A DNA stretch of 10,477 nucleotides from contig CAMDWF010000054.1 in the NCBI GenBank assembly GCA_945878795.1, forward strand, positions 1-10,477, read 5' to 3'. Position 1 is the first letter of the stretch. The number at the start of each line of letters is the position of its first letter. A program made the position numbers and the translations under genes. This DNA comes from Synechococcus sp. UW140. Its GTDB lineage: Bacteria > Cyanobacteriota > Cyanobacteriia > PCC-6307 > Cyanobiaceae. Under the pieces are notes generated by a model. That model had not been told where the DNA came from and made no database searches. It worked only from the letters and a program-made list of their open reading frames with translations. Positions 7,045 to 10,477 of this stretch are shown one piece after another.

Positions 7045-8567
7045 TCGTTGTAGGTAGTGGCCTGGGGGGGCTGTGCGCCGCCGCCATCGCCTGCCGCCAC
7101 GGGCTGGAGGTGCTGGTGTTGGAGGCCCACAGCCAGCCCGGCGGCGCCGCCCACGGCTTTCGCCGCGGCCCCTTTCATTTTGAGTCCGGTCCTTCGCTGT
7201 GGAGTGGGCTGGGCCGCTGGCCCAGTGCCAACCCCCTGGCCCAGGTACTGCGGGCGGTGGACGAAAGCGTGCCGGTGGCGCGCTACTCGGAATGGGGATT
7301 GCTGTTACCCGAGGGCAACCTGCGGGTGGGCGTGGGCCTGGATCCGTTTCTGGAGTTATTGCGCAGCCTGCGGGGGCAGGCGGTTGCCGATGAATGGCAG
7401 GCCTTTCTGGTGGCCCTGGAGCCCCTGTGCCGCGCCGCCGGATCGCTGCCGCTGCTAGCCCTGCGCCCCGGCGCTGGCATGTTCACCACCCTGGGCAGCC
7501 AGGGATTCGGCCTGATCGGTAAGGCGGGCCAGCTGGCGGCCCTGGGCGGCGGCTTCGGGCCGATCGCCCGCCGCCATTTGCAGGATCCCTTCCTGCTCCA
7601 TTGGGTGGAGATGCTGAGTTTCTTGATCTCCGGATTGGAGCTGGACCAAACCAGCGCCGCCGCCATGGCCACCCTGTTTGGCGAATGGTTTGAACCCGAT
7701 GCCGGGCTGGATTACCCATTGGGCGGCAGCCCTGCGGTGGTGGAGGCGTTGGTGCGGGGCATCCGCCGCCATGGCGGCGAGCTGCGCACGGGCGCGGCGG
7801 TGGCCGCAATCGAGCTGGCGGGCCAGCGGGCCACGGGGGTGCGGCTGGCCAGCGGCGAACAACTGAAAGCCCGCCGCGGCGTCATCAGCAACGCCAGCCC
7901 CTGGGATACGGCCGCCCTATTGGGCAAGGGCAGTGCGCCGGAGCGCTGGCGCCAAAAGCTACTGGCCGCCCCGGCCTGCGCCAGTTTTCTGCACTGGCAC
8001 CTGGCCTTCAAAGACGAGGGCCTACCCGAGCTGCCGATCCACCACGTGTGGGTGGGGGACTGGCAGCGGGGCATCAGGGCCGAGCGCAACATGGCGGTGC
8101 TGTCGATGCCATCGCGGCTGGATGCCTCCCTGGCGCCGCCGGGCCACCAGGTGCTGCACGGCTACACCCCGGCCAACGAGCCGTGGCAGCTATGGCAAGA
8201 CCTGGAGCGCGGCAGCCCGGCCTACGAACAATTGCGCCGCGAACGCTGCGGCCTATTCCACGACGTCTTCGAGCAACTGGTGCCCGACTGGCGCCAGCGG
8301 GCCGTGCTCGAACTGCAGGGAACCCCCCTGACCCACCGCGATTTTCTACACGTGCACCAGGGCAGCTACGGCCCCGCCTGGCCCGCCAACCGCGGCGCCT
8401 TCCCCGGCGGCGGCACCCCCATCGAAGGCCTGGTGCTCTGCGGCGCCGGCGTCTTTCCCGGCATCGGCGTGCCCCCCGTCGCCGTCAGCGGTGCCATGGC
8501 AGCCCACCGCTTTGTCCCCGCCGCCGCCCAGCGGCAATTGCTGGAGGAATTGGGGTTGGTGGGGTGA
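7032..8567 (+). CDS. CrtISO/CrtH-like FAD-dependent oxidoreductase (phytoene desaturase superfamily)
   Basis: A 511-residue flavoprotein, about the same length as cyanobacterial CrtH. The FAD-binding start is LIVVGSGLGGLCAAAIA (4-20), with the acidic strand end at E31 and the PGGAAHGF motif from residue 36. Blocks shared with the carotene cis-trans isomerase family include DYPLGGSPAVVEALVRGI, GVISNASPWDTA, SRLDASLAPPGHQVLHGYTP, THRDFLHVHQGSYGP and the C-terminal FAD motif GLVLCGAGVFPGIGVPPVAV (466-485). The middle is clearly diverged from what I recall of Synechocystis CrtH, so it may be a paralog acting on another carotenoid or isoprenoid and not the housekeeping prolycopene isomerase; for that reason no symbol is given. 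It overlaps the DUF393 gene by 13 bases and ends 14 bases before the convergent toxin gene. The superfamily call is firm, the substrate is open. Confidence 0.9.
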   Translation: MPDLIVVGSGLGGLCAAAIACRHGLEVLVLEAHSQPGGAAHGFRRGPFHFESGPSLWSGLGRWPSANPLAQVLRAVDESVPVARYSEWGLLLPEGNLRVGVGLDPFLELLRSLRGQAVADEWQAFLVALEPLCRAAGSLPLLALRPGAGMFTTLGSQGFGLIGKAGQLAALGGGFGPIARRHLQDPFLLHWVEMLSFLISGLELDQTSAAAMATLFGEWFEPDAGLDYPLGGSPAVVEALVRGIRRHGGELRTGAAVAAIELAGQRATGVRLASGEQLKARRGVISNASPWDTAALLGKGSAPERWRQKLLAAPACASFLHWHLAFKDEGLPELPIHHVWVGDWQRGIRAERNMAVLSMPSRLDASLAPPGHQVLHGYTPANEPWQLWQDLERGSPAYEQLRRERCGLFHDVFEQLVPDWRQRAVLELQGTPLTHRDFLHVHQGSYGPAWPANRGAFPGGGTPIEGLVLCGAGVFPGIGVPPVAVSGAMAAHRFVPAAAQRQLLEELGLVG

Positions 8568-8581
8568 GTTGGGGGGTGATG

Positions 8582-9001
8582 TCAGGTCTGTGGGTTGAGG
8601 GACTGATCCGGTTCAAGTCGCAGCACCTCGATCGGTGCCTGGAAGAGCTGGAAAGCGCGGTCATTGGTCAGCAGCGCATCGCAACCCCAGTGCACCGCGG
8701 CAGCCAGATGGATTGCATCCGCTGTCTGGAGACGGGTGGAGGCTCGCAGCACAGCCGCCCGCTCCATCACCTCCGGATGCAGGGGCACCACAGTGCAGTC
8801 GGCGAAGAAGCTGCGGAAGGCAAGCTGGCCGATCTGATCACCGGCGCGCAGTGGACCCACGAGACATTCCATGCGTACCAGATCGCTGATTACCCAGTCG
8901 GCATTGGCGTAATCTTCTAGCTGCTGCAGCGTGTGGCGTCGTAGCTGCTCAGCGCCATCGAGGGCGTAGATCAGCACACACGAATCGAGGTAGAGCCGCA
9001 T
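8582..9001 (-). CDS. vapC: VapC-type PIN-domain ribonuclease toxin
   Basis: A 139-residue PIN-domain protein, the usual size for VapC toxins, which are Mg2+-dependent ribonucleases cutting tRNA or rRNA. The acidic metal-binding residues appear in order: D6 in LYLDSCVLIYA, E45 in RMECLVGP, D95 in TADAIHLAAA and D114 in LLTNDRAF. No disruption is visible, so it should be active. It follows the antitoxin gene by three bases and has a near-perfect Shine-Dalgarno that overlaps the antitoxin stop codon, so toxin and antitoxin are translated from one message. It converges with the CrtISO-like gene. Confidence 0.92.
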   Translation of the reverse strand: MRLYLDSCVLIYALDGAEQLRRHTLQQLEDYANADWVISDLVRMECLVGPLRAGDQIGQLAFRSFFADCTVVPLHPEVMERAAVLRASTRLQTADAIHLAAAVHWGCDALLTNDRAFQLFQAPIEVLRLEPDQSLNPQT

Positions 9002-9004
9002 CGC

Positions 9005-9012
9005 TCACCTCC
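9005..9012 (-). promoter_or_regulatory. Strong ribosome binding site of vapC overlapping the antitoxin stop
   Basis: Read on the minus strand the sequence is GGAGGTGA followed by GCG and ATG. The TGA within it is the antitoxin stop codon. The eight-base match to the 16S rRNA tail is the strongest ribosome site seen in the window and fixes the toxin start at 9001. Confidence 0.8.
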
Positions 9013-9241
9013 AGGAGGCCCGCTCACGCTCCAGTGCGGTGTCGATCTGCTCTTGACTGAGGCCCGCGGCCACGGGGATGGCGGCCTGGAGGTCCAGCAA
9101 CTTGGCCAGCAGTCGGCGGCCAGTAGGTGATGCCTCTTCGGCCGGCGTAATCGCGACGGTCACACGACCAATGGGCGTTCCAGCAGGCAGCTGCAGGGTC
9201 CGGTCTTCCTTAATTTCGGTGCTGAAGGAGAAGGAACCCAT
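9005..9241 (-). CDS. Antitoxin partner of VapC
   Basis: A 78-residue protein directly upstream of vapC. The N-terminal half has the alternating pattern of a small beta DNA-binding domain (FSTEIKEDRTLQLP, then GTPIGRVTVAITP), compatible with an AbrB/MazE-like swapped-hairpin fold. The C-terminal half is helical and charged (GRRLLAKLLDLQ, LSQEQIDTALERERASW), as expected for the tail that wraps and blocks a PIN toxin. Such antitoxins normally bind their own promoter and repress the operon; the upstream region 9242-9290 would hold that promoter, but I see no convincing -35/-10 pair or operator. The antitoxin role is inferred mostly from position; the exact family is not certain. Confidence 0.8.
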   Translation of the reverse strand: MGSFSFSTEIKEDRTLQLPAGTPIGRVTVAITPAEEASPTGRRLLAKLLDLQAAIPVAAGLSQEQIDTALERERASWR

Positions 9242-9484
9242 TGTTTCTGATTGGGTTTATTCACGTTAGGAGCAGAAGCAGCGACTGATCGGCCCCTGCT
9301 GATGCTGTCGCTGTTGGTCTTCCATTTGAGCTGATGGGGCGGAGCGGCTTGCTGCGCCTGTGCACGCCAACTGAGCCCATGACCGCCGCCATCCTCGCCG
9401 GCTGGTCCACCCCCGGCCGTTTGCCCTTCCCACGGTGCAGGCGTTGCTGCTGTTCGGCTTCCGCTGGCATGTGATCAGCGAATC
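9242..9484. other. Intergenic stretch between vapBC and the integrase relic
   Basis: No gene is supported in either strand. It must contain the promoter of the leftward toxin-antitoxin operon. Near its right end, RLP (frame starting 9419) and TVQALL (9432-9449, another frame) resemble the RLPxxL...EVQALL segment that precedes the first catalytic box in IntI proteins, so decayed integrase sequence may begin at about 9412. This extension is tentative. Confidence 0.4.
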
Positions 9485-9716
9485 GCCCCTACCCAGTTGC
9501 TGAATGGCGGTGGCCTGCGTCCCATGGAGGCGCTCCGGCTGCGGATCAAGGACGGGGACCTGGAGCACCTTCCGCCATTCGTAGTGGCTCCGCCACGCTG
9601 GCCTGTGGCCAGGTATCGCCATGCTCGGTCACAGCGATGTGAAAACCACGATGGTCTACACCCATGTTCTGAACCGAGGGCCATCAGGGGTACGAAGCCC
9701 CGCTGTCCTGCTCTGA
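9485..9716 (+). pseudogene. Remnant of an integron-type tyrosine recombinase (IntI)
   Basis: Two pieces of an integron integrase survive in different frames. The first (9497-9571) reads LLNGGGLRPMEALRLRIKD followed by GDLEHL; it matches the box I region LLYGxGLRxMEALRLRxKD of IntI proteins and keeps the catalytic Arg (9518-9520). The second (9621-9716, frame shifted by one) reads LGHSDVKTTMVYTHVLNRG and ends SPAVLL-stop; it keeps the box II His (9630-9632) and the nucleophilic Tyr (9657-9659), and the YTHVLNRGxxGVxSP ending is characteristic of integron integrases and not of XerC/D or phage integrases. Only 49 bases separate the pieces, where the family has more than 100 codons including the IntI-specific insert, so the middle is deleted. 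No N-terminal domain is recognised. It cannot make a working recombinase. Confidence 0.8.
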
Positions 9717-9741
9717 GGTCCGGAGGGCGCTTCTGCGGACC
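9717..9741. repeat. Inverted repeat GGTCCG/CGGACC just after the integrase relic
   Basis: GGTCCG (9717-9722) and CGGACC (9736-9741) can form a six-base-pair stem with a 13-base loop immediately after the integrase stop. There is no T-run, so a terminator is unlikely. Its right arm is part of a direct repeat described separately. Confidence 0.5.
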
Positions 9742-9743
9742 GC
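9729..9743 (+). repeat. Direct repeat copy 1 (GCTTCTGCGGACCGC)
   Basis: This 15-base sequence recurs at 9859-9873 with one mismatch (A to T). Similarity continues downstream in both copies as ATCAAT followed, four bases later, by GAA. The copies are 130 bases apart. Confidence 0.6.
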
Positions 9744-9778
9744 GTATCAATCCATGAACATAGTGGCGGCATGCGAGA

Positions 9779-9809
9779 AGCCTTGCTAACAATGAATTTT
9801 CGCAAGGCT
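9779..9809. repeat. Perfect 8-bp inverted repeat AGCCTTGC/GCAAGGCT
   Basis: AGCCTTGC (9779-9786) pairs with GCAAGGCT (9802-9809) around a 15-base loop that contains TAAC. No T-run follows on either strand, so it is not a good intrinsic terminator. Confidence 0.6.
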
Positions 9810-9855
9810 GTGAGACCTGCTCCCGCAGCTTATGCGGCAAACAGTTTGGTTGGGC
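9784..9855 (+). other. Possible attC-like recombination site (weak)
   Basis: The stretch begins with TGCTAAC and ends with GTTGGGC. The right end fits the integron core GTTRRRY exactly; the left end keeps the obligatory AAC but departs from RYYYAAC at its first base. Length (72 bases) is typical of attC sites. Inside, TTTTCGCA (9797-9804) can pair with TGCGGCAA (9833-9840) with one mismatch and one wobble. The arms of the two ends pair only partly. It lies downstream of an IntI relic, which is the main reason to consider it. Confidence 0.3.
9823..9837. repeat. Inverted repeat CCGCA/TGCGG
   Basis: A compact hairpin with a five-base stem and the five-base loop GCTTA. It lies inside the 72-base att-like stretch 9784-9855, where it would form the tip of the fold. 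Confidence 0.5.
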
Positions 9856-9858
9856 ACA

Positions 9859-9873
9859 GCTTCTGCGGTCCGC
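9859..9873 (+). repeat. Direct repeat copy 2 (GCTTCTGCGGTCCGC)
   Basis: Second copy of the repeat at 9729-9743, with one mismatch and partial similarity in the following 15 bases. It begins four bases after the GTTGGGC core-like motif. Confidence 0.6.
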
Positions 9874-9890
9874 CGAATCAATGTTCGAAG

Positions 9891-9957
9891 GATCGGATTA
9901 GTCAGGCTGGGATCCTTGGTCTTCAATCATGCTTGTGCCTAATCTGATCATCCGATC
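9891..9957. repeat. Nested imperfect inverted repeats around GATCGGATTAG
   Basis: GATCGGATTAG (9891-9901) has an inverted copy CTAATCTGATC (9939-9949) with one mismatch. Its first eight bases also have a perfect inverted copy ATCCGATC (9950-9957). Two mutually exclusive hairpins are therefore possible. No protein or known element was recognised here. Confidence 0.55.
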
Positions 9958-9985
9958 TGGGTTGTGTATCGTCGCGAACATGTGG

Positions 9986-10014
9986 TTATCGGACCCGCAA
10001 ACTACGCCTATGTT
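9986..10014 (+). promoter_or_regulatory. Weak promoter candidate for the right-edge gene
   Basis: TTATCG (9986-9991) and TATGTT (10009-10014) are separated by 17 bases and match the sigma-70 consensus at three and four of six positions. The hairpin arms ACGCCTA (10004-10010) and TAGGTGT (10015-10021) overlap the -10-like element. If used, it would give a leader of about 140 bases carrying the repeats at 10052-10136. Confidence 0.2.
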
Positions 10015-10051
10015 TAGGTGTCTTTCGCCAAGGTACACTGCAGAGCAATGG

Positions 10052-10146
10052 TTTTGGGGGTATCCGGCCCGATGCCGGAGCGTGGTTCTCGGTAGCGTGG
10101 GACGCTCAGAGCGTGGTTCTCGGAACCTCCCAATAAAGAGTTAGCA
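10052..10146 (+). other. Structured element with long closing stem, ending in GTTAGCA
   Basis: TTTTGGGGGT (10052-10061) can pair with ACCTCCCAATAA (10125-10136), leaving T10128 and T10134 as single-base bulges. The enclosed 63 bases contain the hairpin TCCGGC/GCCGGA (10063-10079), a palindrome and GGTTC/GAACC (10115-10127). GTTAGCA (10140-10146) follows three bases after the stem and lies 14 bases before the ATG of the next gene. A stem with extrahelical bases next to a GTT core resembles folded attC sites, but no matching AAC core was found on the left, and a regulatory leader or a mobile palindromic element is equally possible. Confidence 0.4.
10078..10123 (+). repeat. Two copies of GAGCGTGGTTCTCGG with an intervening palindrome
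   Basis: The 15-base sequence occurs identically at 10078-10092 and 10109-10123, 31 bases apart. Between them ACGCTC (10102-10107) is complementary to the GAGCGT that starts either copy, so it can pair with the left copy across an 18-base loop or with the right copy as the tight palindrome ACGCTCAGAGCGT. Confidence 0.8.
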
Positions 10147-10160
10147 CTCAAGGACATCAC

Positions 10161-10477
10161 ATGAGCTTCAAAGCCTTTCTCGATGCTGCAAAACCGATCG
10201 TAACTTTTGGCGCTTCTACCAATGCAGCGTCGCGATACGAAATTCGTGATGTAGTTGGTAAGCTCGGAGATGAGCCAGACCGAGCACTTTCCCTCACTGA
10301 TTCATATCTCGTTGGTGCAAAGTTCTCAAAAGATTACAACGAGCTTTCGCGCTACCTAGCGGACGTTGACGGAAAGCTAATGGGTAGCTTTCTCGAGCAT
10401 CATATCTGCGCCGGTCTTTATCACTTGGAAGACAAATTCGAACAACTATTTGATCTAACTAAATTCGCTGTCTCGAT
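10161..10477 (+). CDS. Low-GC gene of unknown function, 5' part only
   Basis: An open frame from ATG at 10161 runs to the window edge without a stop, giving 105 residues that begin MSFKAFLDAAKPIVTFG. AAGGA at 10150-10154 is correctly spaced (six bases) as a ribosome site. Composition is clearly lower in GC than the rest of the window (27 of 60 bases at 10201-10260), and codons ending in A or T are frequent, unlike the neighbours, which suggests acquisition from elsewhere. The visible protein is soluble, mixed in charge and mainly helical in appearance, with an EHHICAGLYHLED stretch near residues 80-92. I recognise no family. Its position just after repeats and an integrase relic would suit a gene cassette or other accessory gene. 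Confidence 0.75.
   Translation, partial: MSFKAFLDAAKPIVTFGASTNAASRYEIRDVVGKLGDEPDRALSLTDSYLVGAKFSKDYNELSRYLADVDGKLMGSFLEHHICAGLYHLEDKFEQLFDLTKFAVS

Noticed and set aside
9475..9840. 121-codon minus-strand open frame over the integrase relic
   Set aside because: It is the antisense shadow of the IntI fragments; no domain is visible.
9929..10144. 71-codon plus-strand open frame
   Set aside because: It spans the repeats and hairpins, has no ribosome site or recognisable motif, and ends just before the better-supported gene at 10161.
9717..10146. CRISPR array in the repeat-rich region
   Set aside because: Repeats occur in only two copies each, with unequal sequence and spacing, and there are no cas genes in view.

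Overview
The window looks like a chromosomal piece from a GC-rich picocyanobacterium of the Cyanobium / Synechococcus (alpha-cyanobacterial) type. The main evidence is a GyrA with cyanobacterial sequence features, directly followed by a CrtL-type lycopene cyclase and, further on, a CrtISO-like carotenoid oxidoreductase. Most of the window is dense, very GC-rich coding sequence (for example, 46 of 60 bases are G or C at 8401-8460 by hand count). The last 300 or so bases are clearly different (27 of 60 at 10201-10260).

Layout, left to right. At 1-157 is the start of an unidentified minus-strand gene that runs off the window. At 292-1428 (minus) is a DUF39/HcyBio-family protein. It is separated by a short divergent gap from gyrA (1492-4284), which overlaps the lycopene cyclase gene crtL (4253-5548). 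Facing crtL is a two-gene minus-strand unit: a single-pass membrane protein (5851-6477) joined by an ATGA overlap to a pterin-4a-carbinolamine dehydratase (5567-5854). Divergent from it is a plus-strand pair: a DCC-family (DUF393) thiol protein (6607-7044) overlapping a CrtISO-like FAD oxidoreductase (7032-8567). At 8582-9241 (minus) lies a VapBC-type toxin-antitoxin operon.

From 9242 to 10160 there is no intact gene. It holds a broken, internally deleted and frameshifted integron-type tyrosine recombinase (IntI) remnant at 9485-9716, followed by about 430 bases rich in direct and inverted repeats. A low-GC gene with its own ribosome binding site starts at 10161 and runs off the right edge. 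The combination of IntI relic, fold-prone DNA, a GTTAGCA core-like motif 14 bases before an ATG, and a compositionally foreign gene suggests the edge of a decayed or rearranged integron-like cassette region. This is an inference: the att-like sites do not match the classical consensus well.

How genes may work together: crtL and the CrtISO-like enzyme both point to carotenoid metabolism (the second less specifically). The thiol protein and the FAD enzyme are probably translated together and may act as a redox pair. The toxin-antitoxin operon next to a recombinase relic is typical of accessory, exchange-prone DNA.
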